Numbered from the stretch's first letter, positions 10,583 to 20,004 are shown. The stretch is DNA of 64,000 nucleotides from Cherax quadricarinatus (GCF_038502225.1 NC_091369.1:4758471-4822470); one strand, 5' to 3'. A program made the numbers and translations. The notes: a model not told the origin generated them from the letters alone.

Positions 10583-12223
10583 AAGGCTGCTAGAAGTGGA
10601 TGTGATTTCAGCTGACAGTGGTTGTCTCAGCTGACAGTGGTTGTCTCAGCTGACAGTGGTTGTCTCAGCTGACAGTGGTTGTCTCAGCTGATGCTGACTG
10701 GGGTGAATAAGCTTAGCTGACAATTTCTGGTTGTGTGTTGCAGTAACCAACCGCGACAGTGTAACTCCTATCCAAGGCTGGACACCAGAGAGTGGCGAGA
10801 ACTGGAGCCTCTTCCACACACTTCTCAACAGATTTCGCCACAGCCTGCTTTAAGGCCCACTCCACGACCAACTCCTCGGCCCACTCCACGACCCACTCCA
10901 CAACCCACTCCACAACCCACTCCACAACCCACTCCACGACCCACTCCACGACCCACTCCACGACCCACTCCACGACCCACTCCACGACCTGTGTCACAAG
11001 TCCCACCACAGCCTTCCAGACGACCCCCACCACAGACTGTGCCACAGCCTCTGCCATATCCCACACCACAACCTCTACCACAGTAAGTATGGTGTGGTAT
11101 GAGTGTATGGTGTGGTCAGAGTGTATGGTCTGGTCTGACTGTATGGTGTGGTCTGATTGTATGGTGTGCTCTGAGTGTATAATGTAGTCTGAGTGTATGA
11201 TGTAGTCTGAGTGTATGATAGTCTTAGTGTATGGTGTGGTCTGAGTGTATGATAGTCTGAATGTATGGTGTGGTCTGAGTGTATGGTGTGGTCTGAGTGT
11301 ATAGTGTGGTCTGAGTGTATGGAGTGGTCTGAGTGTATGGTGTGATCTGAGTGTAGAGAGTGGTCTGAGTGTATGGTGTGCTCTGAGTGTATGGTGTGGT
11401 CTGAGTGTATGGTGTGGTCTGAGTGTATGGTGTGGTCTGAGTGTAGAGAGTGGTCTGAGTGTATGGTGTGGTCTGAGTGTAGAGAGTGGTCTGAGTGTAT
11501 GGTGTGGTCTGAGTGTATGGTGTGGTCTGAGTGTATGGTGTGGTCTGAGTGTATGGTGTGATCTGAGTGTAGAGAGTGGTCTGAGTGTATGGTGTGGTCT
11601 GAGTGTATGGTGTGGTCTGAGTGTATGGTGTGGTCTGAGTGTTTGGTGTGATCTGAGTGTAGAGAGTGGTCTGAGTGTATGGTGTGGTCTGAGTGTAGAG
11701 AGTGGTCTGAGTGTATGGTGTGATCTGAGTGTATGGTGTGGTCTGAGTGTATGGTGTGGTCTGAGTGTAGAGAGTGGTCTGAGTGTATGGTGTGATCTGA
11801 GTGTAGAGAGTGGTCTGAGTGTATGGTGTGATCTGAGTGTATGGTGTGGTCTGAGTGTATGGTGTGGTCTGAGTGTATGGTGTGGTCTGAGTGTATGGTG
11901 TGGTCCCTCTTAGCTTCCTTGTCTCTCCCTGAGGGACTGACCACTTCCCACCAAGACGGAAAGACTAATCACCTTAAAACTGCTACTTTATCCAATGTTA
12001 TGTTCGTCTGTATTCGACTGAAGAAGTCTGTTGTGCAGGCGAAGCGTGTCGGTACTATATAGCATTAATAATGTGATTCATGTTTGTCTCCTGCAGGGTG
12101 TCGTGTCGAGGTGTGGGAGTGTGGAGATATCTCCCAGGCATAGATCACTGGTGTACCCTTAACTGTCTCCAGCACAGTGTCTCCTTCTGCCCTCCTACAC
12201 ACTGCTACTGCCCCTACTACTGA
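5914..12223 (+). CDS. Animal haem peroxidase gene, 3' seven exons, with Pro/Thr linker and Cys-rich tail
   Basis: Exons 5914-6098, 6708-6951, 7646-7779, 8339-8508, 10240-10345, 10744-11082 and 12097-12223 join without a phase conflict into 434 codons plus TGA. The product belongs to the animal (An_peroxidase) family, the group of chorion peroxidase, peroxinectin and peroxidasin, which uses H2O2 to oxidise substrates and is usually secreted. Visible hallmarks are [20 protein letters not shown], the proximal haem ligand His in FRFGH at about residue 65 (created across the exon 1/2 junction), [10 protein letters not shown] and WRKACGLPS, and a C-terminal [15 protein letters not shown] block. The distal Gln/His/Arg region and any signal peptide must lie in exons upstream of the window. 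After the catalytic domain come about 11 PTPR/PTPQ tetrapeptides and then a tail with the spacing WC-x3-NC and HCYC. All introns are GT-AG and full of repeats. Confidence 0.9.
6145..6256 (+). repeat. Dispersed short repeat ending in AATAAACTTACT (copy 2)
   Basis: Same family as 5202-5315 but on the opposite strand: AGTCTGACTTTTCTTGGGTT ... TAAATAAACTTACT. The two copies form an inverted pair around peroxidase exon a. Confidence 0.75.
6379..6606. repeat. Inverted-repeat (foldback/MITE-like) element with GAAACGTTTCG arms
   Basis: The left arm begins TAAGACACATGTG and contains TATCTTTATTCCGAAACG. The right arm is its reverse complement and ends CACATACGTCTTA. Each arm is about 75-90 bp, around a central spacer. 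A half copy without its partner lies near 12005-12060 (CGACTGAAGAAGTCTG). It sits in a peroxidase intron. Confidence 0.8.
6708..6951 (+). CDS. Peroxidase exon b (proximal haem His)
   Basis: Acceptor CGCTTCAG; the first base completes the Arg codon, giving [10 protein letters not shown]. This includes the proximal haem-ligand His. It ends ALNIQ|GTAAGA in phase 0. Contains the family segment [14 protein letters not shown]. Confidence 0.9.
7080..7394. repeat. Long near-perfect palindrome of tRNA-derived SINE sequence
   Basis: Arms 7080-7224 and 7250-7394 (about 145 bp each) are reverse complements with only a few mismatches, separated by about 25 bp. The right arm reads GGTTCGTAGGTTCGAGTCTC, which matches a Pol III B-box, and has a CAAGGTTC stem-like region, pointing to a tRNA-derived SINE. 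The right arm runs directly into a (TA)n tract. It lies in a peroxidase intron. A related single copy is at 43943-44035. Confidence 0.85.
7395..7450. repeat. (TA)n microsatellite
   Basis: About 28 perfect TA units abutting the SINE palindrome. Confidence 0.95.
7646..7779 (+). CDS. Peroxidase exon c (RGRDHG motif)
   Basis: Acceptor TTGTTGCAG, phase 0, directly beginning [14 protein letters not shown], the best-conserved signature of the family. Donor AG|GTCAGT, phase 2. Confidence 0.92.
8057..8205 (+). mobile_element. RTE LINE 3' tail fragment (5'-truncated)
   Basis: Matches the 3' UTR of the RTE element at 61650-61790: CTGAAGGAGGGGTGTT, then CTCTGGTAAGACAGTGAT, then a T-run and GGGTCACCCTGCCTCGGTGG. 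It is an intronic insertion in the peroxidase gene. Confidence 0.8.
8339..8508 (+). CDS. Peroxidase exon d
   Basis: Acceptor CATTGCAG; the first base completes Arg. Encodes [16 protein letters not shown] and [19 protein letters not shown], typical of the region after the RGRDHG signature. Donor G|GTAAGA, phase 1. Confidence 0.92.
8600..8914. other. Intron segment with dyad GTGTATA repeats and RTE tail end
   Basis: No gene. Contains ACACCGTGAGGTGTATGTA near 8755 (a repeat shared with about 43.8 and 61.9 kb) and CCGGTGTGATAATAAAAAAA near 8882, which equals the extreme 3' end of the RTE element. Confidence 0.6.
8915..10104. repeat. 56-bp satellite array, locus 1 (about 21 copies)
   Basis: The unit contains CTTAATGACCCTCGTGTAGT, then AGATAGACTTTAAACCCCAT and TAACCAACCAACCAGT. 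Copies differ by 1-4 substitutions (CCC/CTC, CCCATT/CCTATT). The same unit recurs at 62083-62960 and as single diverged copies near 18301 and 25405. It lies in the intron between peroxidase exons d and e. Confidence 0.95.
10240..10345 (+). CDS. Peroxidase exon e (end of catalytic domain)
   Basis: Acceptor GTTCTCAG; GT completes Gly, giving [19 protein letters not shown]. The exon ends in AG followed directly by a (GT)n microsatellite, so the donor GTGTGT is the start of that microsatellite. Confidence 0.9.
10346..10453 (-). mobile_element. (GT)n with a tiny CR1-type LINE 3' tail inside
   Basis: (GT)n 10346-10399, then ACTCACCTATATATGGCTGC and GGGTCGAGTCACAGCTCCTG (10400-10440), then TGTGTGTG again. 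The middle piece is the minus-strand 3' terminus of the LINE family at 29.8-33.9 kb. Confidence 0.8.
10517..10577. repeat. (AAT)n microsatellite
   Basis: About 20 units in the peroxidase intron. Confidence 0.95.
10609..10690. repeat. 19-bp minisatellite (about 4 copies)
   Basis: Unit AGCTGACAGTGGTTGTCTC, just upstream of the exon f acceptor. Confidence 0.9.
10744..11082 (+). CDS. Peroxidase exon f (C-terminal domain end plus Pro/Thr repeat linker)
   Basis: Acceptor TGTTGCAG; T completes Ser. [12 protein letters not shown] ends the peroxidase fold, then twelve-base units encode PTPR and PTPQ repeats (about 10856-10990), followed by [16 protein letters not shown]. Donor CA|GTAAGT, phase 2. 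The repeat is in frame, as expected for an expandable extracellular linker. Confidence 0.85.
11088..11905. repeat. 18-bp minisatellite array (about 45 copies)
   Basis: The unit GTATGGTGTGGTCTGAGT starts only six bases after the exon f donor. Variant units carry GTAGAGAG or a GATCTGAG change. The 289-codon minus frame (SDHTIH repeats) follows from the 18-bp period and is not treated as a gene. Confidence 0.95.
12097..12223 (+). CDS. Peroxidase terminal exon (Cys-rich tail)
   Basis: Acceptor GTCTCCTGCAG; G completes Gln. The 41 following codons include [18 protein letters not shown] and FCPPTHCYC before TGA at 12221-12223: six cysteines in about 40 residues. The pattern G-hydrophobic-D-x-W-C-x3-N-C ... 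C-P-x4-C-x-C resembles small C-terminal Cys motifs I associate with arthropod secreted, chitin-related proteins; that link is from memory and moderate. Phase agreement with exon f is strong evidence for the exon. Confidence 0.75.
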
Positions 12224-12615
12224 AGTCTCCGTTAATGCTGTGGGTGTCCAACAGGAGCCATGACCTACCCTCTTACACACTGCTACTCCTGCTACTGAAG
12301 TCTCCGTTCCTTCCGTGAATATTCAACGGTAACCATGACCTGCCTTCCTGCACATTGCTGCTACTGCTGCTGCTACTGCTACTGTAGTCTCTGTCTCTCC
12401 TGTGGGTGTCCAACAGGCGCCATGACCTACCCTCTTACACACTGCTACTCCTGCTACTGAAGTCTCCGTTCCTTCCGTGAATATTCAACGGTAGCCATGA
12501 CCTGCCTTCCTGCACATTGCTGCTACTGCTGCTACTGCTACTTTAGTCTCTGTGTCTCCTGTGGGTGTCCAACAGGAGCCATGACCTGCCCTCTTACACA
12601 CTGCTACTACTGCCT
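12190..12615. repeat. About 75-85-bp tandem repeat forming the peroxidase 3' UTR
   Basis: Six units, each containing CACACTGCTACT(CCTG), GAAGTCTC or a variant, and AACAGGAGCCATGACCT. Units 2+3 and 4+5 form a repeated pair (units ending AACGGTAACCATGACCTG alternate with CCAACAGGCGCCATGACC). The first unit starts inside the coding sequence and includes the TGA stop. Confidence 0.8.
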
Positions 12616-13050
12616 CTAACACCTCCCATCAACACAGCACAGTTCTTAAATCACAATCCCGCCGAAGCTTTCACAAAACAAAAGCAGGACGATCATCCAT
12701 AATGTCAACAATACCACCTTCGCTGTCAAAGTAAGCATTGAGAAACCCTTCAAACGTTAATTCACTGATGCATAAGCTTCGAAAGTCGCTCTGAACATAA
12801 CGAAATTGATACAATGTACTGATGTTCACTGAACATAGGCAGGACTGCCAAGGATTAAGTTACAGTGTATTAATTTACGAAGTTTGGTCGAAGTGTTAAG
12901 TTTGCATAAGTTACTTCGTAAGTATACATTTATCAATGCTAAAGAGAAGATCTGTTTAAATAGTCTAAGTCGGACCGAAACGTTGTCATAAGCTCCTGTC
13001 TCCTATATGTTGGTTATATGTGTACACCTTGGTCTGACAGACTACCTGAA
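12616..13050. other. Unique AT-moderate sequence downstream of peroxidase
   Basis: No gene recognised. A dispersed-repeat fragment GTCGGACCGAAACGTTGTC lies at about 12969 (also near 47481). No convincing poly(A) signal is seen close to the peroxidase stop; the first clear AATAAA downstream is near 13796, within a dispersed repeat. Confidence 0.5.
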
Positions 13051-13053
13051 ACC

Positions 13054-13055
<2 letters not shown>

Positions 13056-13145
<90 letters not shown>

Positions 13146-13190
13146 TTCGTTCGTCAACACCTCGTCAGGCTATTTCGTCCTATATTAGAA

Positions 13191-13258
<68 letters not shown>
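13056..13258. repeat. (CA)n and (TA)n microsatellites
   Basis: (CA)n about 13056-13141 and (TA)n about 13193-13257, with a short spacer containing CGTCAACACCTCGTCAG. Confidence 0.95.
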
Positions 13259-13262
<4 letters not shown>

Positions 13263-13554
13263 GATGTGACGCACTGATAATATTGCGTCACGAAACGTAG
13301 ATACGTCCTGTTAACGCCTTCTGTTGATGTCCACCACCACCGTTTCTTTTAGGATTTCTGTGATAGTCGAATCATAATCGTCACAAGGGATTGGGAAGGG
13401 ACTGAGAGGGGATTCCAATCCCATAGATTGGTACTAGGTCGTGTATCCCAGATCTCATGTTAGTTTTAGTCACGTTATATCACGTTGAGACATTGTTTTA
13501 TCACGTTAAAACACGTCGAATCACGTTAAAACATGTCTTATCAAGTTAAGTCGT

Positions 13555-13802
13555 TTTGCTTTGTCATGTTTACGTCTCCTCGATGCTGGTGAAAGGCTCT
13601 TGATTCGAGGAACTGAAGCTGCCTTTTCCCTGTCCTCGAATCAAACCTCATCACCTCCCAGGCACTGTGCGACCCTTCAATGTTTAGCGCTTCCCCTCCT
13701 CCCCATGATTTACTCCATATTAATTGCCTCGGGAAGAGCTAAACCCTTAGGGGGAGGTCAGATCCAATCCCTTGGATCAAGAGTCCAACCCAGTCAATAA
13801 AG
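13555..13802 (+). repeat. Dispersed repeat with GAGGAACTGAAGCTGCC, ending in AATAAAG
   Basis: Contains CTCTTGATTCGAGGAACTG, then CTCGGGAAGAGCTAAACCC, then CAATAAAGATTTTC. Partial relatives occur at 15445-15560, 23945-24005 and about 46920-47005. Probably a SINE-like or LINE 3' family; its class is not determined. The 250 bases before it (13300-13555) hold nothing recognisable. Confidence 0.6.
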
Positions 13803-13967
13803 ATTTTCATAAAAAAAATTTACGATGTTTATATCAACATTTTTCTCATGTATATACATTATGAACGATGTTTATACATTATTACTATTGTAGTGCTTTT
13901 TAAATACATTGTTTTTATATATACATTTGGTTTATTTATTTTTCCCGTTTTATTGTTTTATAAATGA

Positions 13968-14070
<103 letters not shown>

Positions 14071-14082
14071 CAGGTGTAAATC

Positions 14083-15126
14083 GTGATGCAGATGGTACAG
14101 GTAGCACATGTGGCACAGATGGTACAGGTGGCACAGATTATACAAGTGGCACAGATGGTACAGGTGGCGCAGGTGTCACAGATGGTACAGGTGGCACAGG
14201 TGTCACAGATGGTACAGGTAGCACAGGTGGCACAGATTATACAAGTGGCACAGATGGTACAGGTGGCACAGGTGTCACAGATGGTACAGGTACCACAGGT
14301 GGCACAGATTATACAAGTGGCACAGATGGTACAGGTGGCACAGGTGTCACAGATTGTGCAGGTGGCACAGGTGTCACAGATGGTACAGGTAGCACAGGTG
14401 GCACAGATTATACAAGTGGCACAGATGGTACAGGTGGCACAGGTGTCACAGATGGTACAGGTGGCACAGGTGTCACAGATGGTACAGGTAGCACAGGTGG
14501 CACAGATTATACAAGTGGCACAGATGGCACAGATGGTACAGGTGGCACAGGTGTCACAGATGGTACAGGTGGCACAGATGGTACAGGTAGCACAGGTGGC
14601 ACAGATTATACAAGTGGCACAGATGGTACAGGTGGCACAGGTGTCACAGATGGTACAGGTGGCACAGGTGTCACAGATGGTACAGGTACCACAGGTGGCA
14701 CAGATTATACAAGTGGCACAGATTATACAAGTGGCACAGATGGTACAGGTGGCACAGGTGTCACAGATGGTACAGGTGGCACAGGTGTCGCTGATGGTAC
14801 AGGTAGCACAGGTGGCACAGATTATACAAGTGGCACAGATGGCACAGATGGTACAGGCGGTACAGGTGGCACATATGGTACAGGTGGCACAGGTGTCACA
14901 GATGGTACAGGTAGCACAGGTGGCAGAGATTATACAAGTGGCACAGATGGCACAGCTGGTACAGGCGGTACAGGTGGCACATATGGTACAGGTGGCACAG
15001 GTGTCACAGATGGTACAGGTAGCACAGGTGGCACAGATTATACAAGTGGCACAGTTGGTACAGGCGGTACAGGTGGCACATATGGTACAGGTGGCACAGG
15101 TGTCACAGATGGTACAGGTGGTATCA
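14083..15126. repeat. 9-bp-based minisatellite with higher-order pattern
   Basis: Units such as GGTACAGGT, GGCACAGGT, GTCACAGAT and TATACAAGT recur in an ordered pattern. Two plus frames stay open: the ATG-led frame (VAQVSQMVQ repeats, 14083-15144) and a Gly/Thr frame (DGTGGTGVTDGTG type) that ends SLTKSLLSKD. No promoter or splice context convincingly supports either as a gene. Confidence 0.9.
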
Positions 15127-15144
15127 AAATCAACGAATCATTGA

Positions 15145-15440
15145 CCAAATCTTTATTGTCCAAAGACTGACTATATTCCCCAGGTCATCTGTACAGTACT
15201 TAAAACAACGTTAATAAATAAGACACAAGAAATAAAATAATAGAAGAATGGAGAATAAATTAATTAAACACTTAACTTAAAAACATAAATGGTCGATAAA
15301 ATTCAGAGGTCGAGGCCATTTATTGAATAAATTACTTACGATACTAAATAAATTATGCCATTGGTTCTTTGAATATTTTTATTTAGATTTAGAGAGAAGA
15401 CGGGTTTTAGATTTAGAATTATTTTCAGTTATTTTTAAGC
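15145..15440. other. AT-rich unique sequence
   Basis: Nothing recognised in about 300 bases. Confidence 0.5.
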
Positions 15441-15599
15441 AATGTTGTCTTGATGCTGGGGAAGGGCTCTTGATCCAAGGAACTGGAACTTCTTCGGATA
15501 GCTATGAGCTTTGATCCGAGGAAGGGAAGCTCTGGGGGTCAAGAGCCCTTCCCTCCGGCGTTGTGTGTGTGTTTGGAGGGTATCTGGATGTTGGGGTTT

Positions 15600-15720
15600 G
15601 ACCGAGATGAATTCACCTACGTGCGGTTGCAAGGGGTCGAGTCACAGCTCCTGGTCGTGGTGTACTCACCTATTTGTACTCACCTATGTGGCTGCAGGGG
15701 TCGAGTCGAGTATGTGACAT
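15600..15720 (-). mobile_element. CR1-type LINE 3' tails (two nested fragments)
   Basis: GTGCGGTTGCAAGGGGTCGA (15620) and TACTCACCTATTTGTACTCA (15663) are minus-strand 3' termini of the 29.8-33.9 kb LINE family, followed by TGTGTGTG-rich DNA. Confidence 0.75.
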
Positions 15721-15830
15721 GTGTGTGTGTGGGTGCTGTGTGTATGTGTGTGTGTGTGTTAGTTACCATTTAGTCCTAGGCACATGTCGATTAGACACTA
15801 GGCCTGTTGTATGTGCATGCATGTGTATGT

Positions 15831-15834
<4 letters not shown>

Positions 15835-15899
<65 letters not shown>

Positions 15900-16036
15900 G
15901 TGTGTGTGTGTGTGTGTGTGTGTGTAGTGTGTGGTGTGTATGTGTGGTATGTGGTGTGTGTGTGTGTGATGTGTGTGTGTGGTGTGTGTATGTGTGTGTG
16001 TGTGGTGTGTATGTGTGGTGTGTGGTGTGTGTGTGT

Positions 16037-16092
<56 letters not shown>

Positions 16093-16193
16093 TGTGTACT
16101 CACCTATTTGTACTCACCTATTTGTGGCTGCAGGGGTCGAGTCCTAGCTCCTGGTCCCGCACCTTCGCTGATTGCTATTAGGTCCTCTCTCTC

Positions 16194-16249
<56 letters not shown>

Positions 16250-16310
16250 GTATGTGTGTGTGTGTGTGTGTATGTGTGTGTGTGGGGGGGTGCTGTGTGT
16301 GTGTGTATCA
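15835..16310 (-). mobile_element. (GT)n, short CR1-type LINE tail, (GT)n
   Basis: Impure (GT)n runs from about 15835 to 16098, then ACTCACCTATTTGTACTCAC and GGGGTCGAGTCCTAGCTCC (16099-16194), then (GT)n to about 16310. The LINE fragment therefore has the same microsatellite in the same strand sense on both sides. Confidence 0.85.
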
Positions 16311-16317
16311 GGCTCAA

Positions 16318-16535
16318 GATCGTGCGGTTGGGCATATTAGCGTGTGATGGGCGTGCGGTTGGGCATATTAGCGTGTGATGGGCGTGCGGTTGGGCATATT
16401 TGCGTGTGATGGGCGTGCGGTTGGGCATATTTGCGTGTGATGGGCGTGCGGTTGGGCATATTTGCGTGTGATGGGCTTGCGGTTGCGCATATTTGCGTGT
16501 GATGGGCGTGCGGTTGCGCATATTTGCGTGTGATG
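16318..16535. repeat. 31-bp tandem repeat (about 7 copies)
   Basis: The unit contains GTGCGGTTGGGCATATTTGC plus GTGTGATGGGC. It begins about 100 bases beyond the 3' side of the secretory-precursor ORF. Confidence 0.9.
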
Positions 16536-16633
16536 GGTTCATAGTCTGGCGGTGAAAGTACAGACATCTCGTAAGCGTATGGTCGTGCAATGGGCGTGAG
16601 GGCGTGCTGTAGGCGGTGTGGGCGTGTGAATAA

Positions 16634-17170
16634 TTATCTTCCCCAGCGTAATGGTTGACCATAAGTCCTAACGGGGGCGTCACCATCGTCAGGATCCCTG
16701 GGGGCACTCCTCTGTCCCTGCGTGCTTGGTCCTGGAATAGTCTGGGGGTGCAAAGTCACCCAAAGGCTGATGGCTCTTTTCATAACCTCAGCCTTCTGAT
16801 GCTGCGGGATGCCGTTTAGGGCCTCCAGATCCTCCTGACGGAGGAGGTTGCTGCGACGCATGCGGCTTAGGAGAGAGTTTCCTGATGTACTTCCGGGGAG
16901 AGAGCTCACTGAGGTACTTCCTGGGTAGAGCTTCGAAAGGTTGCTGATGCTTACTCTATCGTTCTCCTGAAGGCGTGAGCCTGGAGGCCTCGCTTCTTCG
17001 GCCTCATCAGGAGCGTATTTCCAAAGGAAGGACATGGCTGGGGAATCCTCAGGGGTAGTGCTGGGGAACAGGAGGTGGTTTCCCCAGGATGTGGCTCTGG
17101 GGTGGGGACACACGATGTTTATGACCCCAGAGAAGCACATCACAGCTGCCCACATCACTGCCAGGGACAT
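16634..17170 (-). CDS. Candidate secreted peptide (neuropeptide) precursor with C-terminal amidation signal
   Basis: 178 codons in one exon, GC-richer than its surroundings. The first ATG (17168-17170) lies ten bases after a good acceptor (CTCTCACTCACAG, exon start 17180) and has A at -3. Residues 1-21 (MSLAVMWAAVMCFSGVINIV then C) form a signal-peptide-like hydrophobic start. RMRR at 103-106 is a furin-type site, KR at 131-132 a convertase site, and the last residues are GQPLRWGR before TAA. Gly-Arg at the end is the classic signal for alpha-amidation, so cleavage would give a 24-residue peptide (107-130) and a 44-residue peptide (133-176) ending in LRW-amide. PGSTS occurs twice (83-87, 92-96). 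There are no cysteines beyond the signal region, so it is not of CHH, insulin or bursicon type. I do not recognise the family. A non-peptide secreted protein remains possible. Confidence 0.6.
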   Translation of the reverse strand: MSLAVMWAAVMCFSGVINIVCPHPRATSWGNHLLFPSTTPEDSPAMSFLWKYAPDEAEEARPPGSRLQENDRVSISNLSKLYPGSTSVSSLPGSTSGNSLLSRMRRSNLLRQEDLEALNGIPQHQKAEVMKRAISLWVTLHPQTIPGPSTQGQRSAPRDPDDGDAPVRTYGQPLRWGR

Positions 17171-17180
17171 CCTTCTCCAC
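17171..17180 (-). other. 5' UTR part of coding exon and its splice acceptor
   Basis: Exon 2 of the precursor gene starts at 17180 (GTGGAGAAGG then ATG). The pyrimidine-rich acceptor CCTTGTCTCTCACTCACAG lies just upstream on the minus strand. Confidence 0.6.
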
Positions 17181-17229
17181 CTGTGAGTGAGAGACAAGGA
17201 AGTGTAAAATTAACCCAATGAAAAGCAGG

Positions 17230-17640
17230 GGCACGGTGGACACAATACGAGAACACTATATCAACATCCGTGAACCAAGCCTCTCCATCTTGCTACCAGA
17301 AGATGTCAGAAATACTCCTACAGAAAACAAACACAATATCACAGAAAAACAAGCACACGCAGTAACAAGCACAAGTTAACACAATAACATCCTGCTAAGT
17401 TAACATTAACCTTGGTGATAAATGGCTCTTCATCCAGAAGAAAAAGAGCAATCCTCTCCTTTCTCGAATCAAACTTAATTGCCTCCCATTTCCCAGGTTT
17501 GTGTCTCCTGACACCACAAGTATCAGGAAACACTCGTTTCCTGACAAACAAAACGCTGCAGATGATGCTGTGAGGCACAAACACTGCATCATCTGCAAAT
17601 ATATCACCTTCTCCCACCTCCTGCCCACCTCTAGAGCACG
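17230..17640. other. Intron of the precursor gene, dispersed-repeat scraps
   Basis: No coding sequence supported. Contains a fragment with CTCGAATCAAACTTAATTGCC (17465), related to the repeat at 13555-13802. Confidence 0.4.
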
Positions 17641-17800
17641 TCTCTCTCTCTCTCACTATATCTATCTATCTGTCTATCTATCTGTCTATCTATCTATCTG
17701 TCTATCTATCTGTCTATCTATCTATCTATCTATTTATCTATCTATTCGCCTATCTATCTAGCTATCTGTCTATCTACCTCTCTATCTATATCTCCCTCTC
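17641..17800. repeat. (TCTA)n/(TCTG)n microsatellite
   Basis: Imperfect tetranucleotide tract. Confidence 0.9.
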
Positions 17801-17834
17801 AGCACACATCCAAGATTATACAAACGAAAGATGT

Positions 17835-17945
17835 ATATCTTCCAGTGTATATAAACTGAGAGTGTATATACTACTGAGAGTGTATATACTACTGAGAGTG
17901 TATATACACTGAGAGTGTAAATGCACTGAGAGTGTATATATTACG
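17835..17945. repeat. 18-bp dyad repeat ACTGAGAGTGTATATACT
   Basis: Several copies built on GTGTATATACAC-type dyads; the same motif family occurs near 6270, 8755, 39000-39240, 43740-43915 and 61900-62030. Confidence 0.75.
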
Positions 17946-17949
17946 CCTA

Positions 17950-18345
17950 TTGTAGGTCTTAGAATATCCTTGACTGGTGGTGAAGAGGTGAGGTGCAGCC
18001 TTAGGAAATCACTGGTTTGGTAATAGAGTTGTGGATGAGTGGAACAAACTCCCGAGTACGGTCATAGAAGCTAAAACGTTGTGTAGTTTTAAAAATAGGT
18101 TGGATAAATACGTGAGTGGGTGTGGGTGGGTGTGAGTTGGACTTGACTAGCTTGTGCTACTAGGTCTGATGCCATGCTCCTCCCTTAAGTGACGTGACTG
18201 ACCTGACTAGGTCAAGGCATTGGCTTAAGCCAGTGGGAGAATTGAACCTGCCTAGCATAGGCCAGTAGGCATGCTGCAGTGTTCCTTCTTTCTTATGTTC
18301 TTTGTGACCCTCGTGTAGTAGATAGGTTTTAAACCCAATAAACCG
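17950..18345 (+). mobile_element. CR1-like LINE 3' end (another family) plus one 56-bp satellite monomer
   Basis: About 18023-18105 translates to VVDEWNKLPSTVIEAKTLCS and FKNRLDKYVSG, the typical last segment of CR1/Jockey RT proteins. A 3' UTR follows (GGCATTGGCTTAAGCCAGTG; CCTAGCATAGGCCAGTAGGC). The tail joins GTGACCCTCGTGTAGTAGAT, a diverged satellite monomer. A shorter tail of the same family is at 19370-19440. Confidence 0.75.
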
Positions 18346-18394
18346 ACTAAGCAAATCAACACTCAATCCCGCATGTTTTTGTCTGTGTCCTCAT

Positions 18395-18550
18395 ATACTC
18401 ATATGTACTCTTATGTACTCTCGTGTTCTCCCATGTACTCCCAAATATTCTTTTGTACTCTCGTGTACTCCCAAATATTCCTATGCACTTTCATGTACTC
18501 CTAAATATTATCATGTACTCTCGTGTACTCCCATGTACTCTCATGTACTG
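18395..18550. repeat. Degenerate TACTC(T/C)CATG tandem repeat
   Basis: About 10-bp units (TCATGTACTC, TCGTGTACTC, CCAAATATTC). Confidence 0.8.
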
Positions 18551-18815
18551 AATCACCTGATCTTTCCTCAGAAATCAAGAATTAAGCAACACAGATGTAA
18601 ACACACAAAGATTGGCTAATTCTTGTAAGACTGTAGCGTCCAGCAGTCTATTGGAAATTCTTCAGCTGGACTTTTCCAGGTGTATACAAGGGGACTTTTG
18701 GACTTAGAGGTCACGCCCCTTACACGGGCGTCGCGTCAGCGTGAAAAATTGAGATGGAAAGTTGTTGATGCATAGAAGGTTAGAGTTGAGGAAATTTATG
18801 GAGGCGGAATATATG
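18551..18815. other. Unique sequence
   Basis: Nothing recognised on either strand. Confidence 0.4.
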
Positions 18816-19278
18816 TCTGTACTCACCTATTTGTGGTTGCAGGGGTCGAGTCTTAGCTCCTGGCCCCGCCTCTTCACCGGTTGCTACTGGGCCCTCCCTC
18901 TCCCCGCTCCATGAGCTTTATCAAACCTCGTCTTAAAACTGTGTATAGTTCCTGCCTCCACTACGTCATTTTCTAGGCTATTCCACTGCCTTACAACTCT
19001 ATGACTGAAGAAATACTTCCTAATATCTCTCTGACTCATTTGTGTCTTCAACTTCCAATTGTGGCCTCTTGTTTCTGTGTCCCCTCCCTGGAACATCCTG
19101 TCCTTGTCCACCTTGTCTATTCCACGCAGTATTTTATATGTCGTTATCATGTCTCCCCTGACCCTCCTGTCCTCCAGTGTCGTCAGGCCGATTTCCCTCA
19201 ACCTTTCTTCGTAGGACAATCCCCTTAGCTCTGGGACTAGTCTTGTTGCAAACCTTTGCACCTTCTCTAATTTCTTGA
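18816..19278 (-). mobile_element. 5'-truncated CR1-type LINE (subfamily CCTATTTG)
   Basis: The minus frame 19261-18884 (125 aa) equals the RT C-terminus of the 33 kb element (FATRLVPELRGLSYEERLRE ... KYFFSHRVVRQWNSLENDVV). Its 3' UTR ends at TACTCACC near 18819. The 5' truncation point joins GTGTGCGTGTGTGTGTG. Confidence 0.9.
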
Positions 19279-19437
19279 CGTGTGCGTGTGTGTGTGTGTT
19301 TTAGAGAGAGATAGTCAGACAGATAGACAGAAAGAGATGGGGTAAATATTTTTGTTATTGGGTGTGGGTTTGAGAAAGACGTGCCTAGTATGGGCCAGTA
19401 TGCCTACTGCAGTGTTCCTCCATTCTTATGTTCTTAT

Positions 19438-20004
<567 letters not shown>

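Noticed and set aside
11075..11944. 289-codon His/Ser/Asp-rich minus ORF.
   Set aside because: By-product of an 18-bp minisatellite inside a peroxidase intron.
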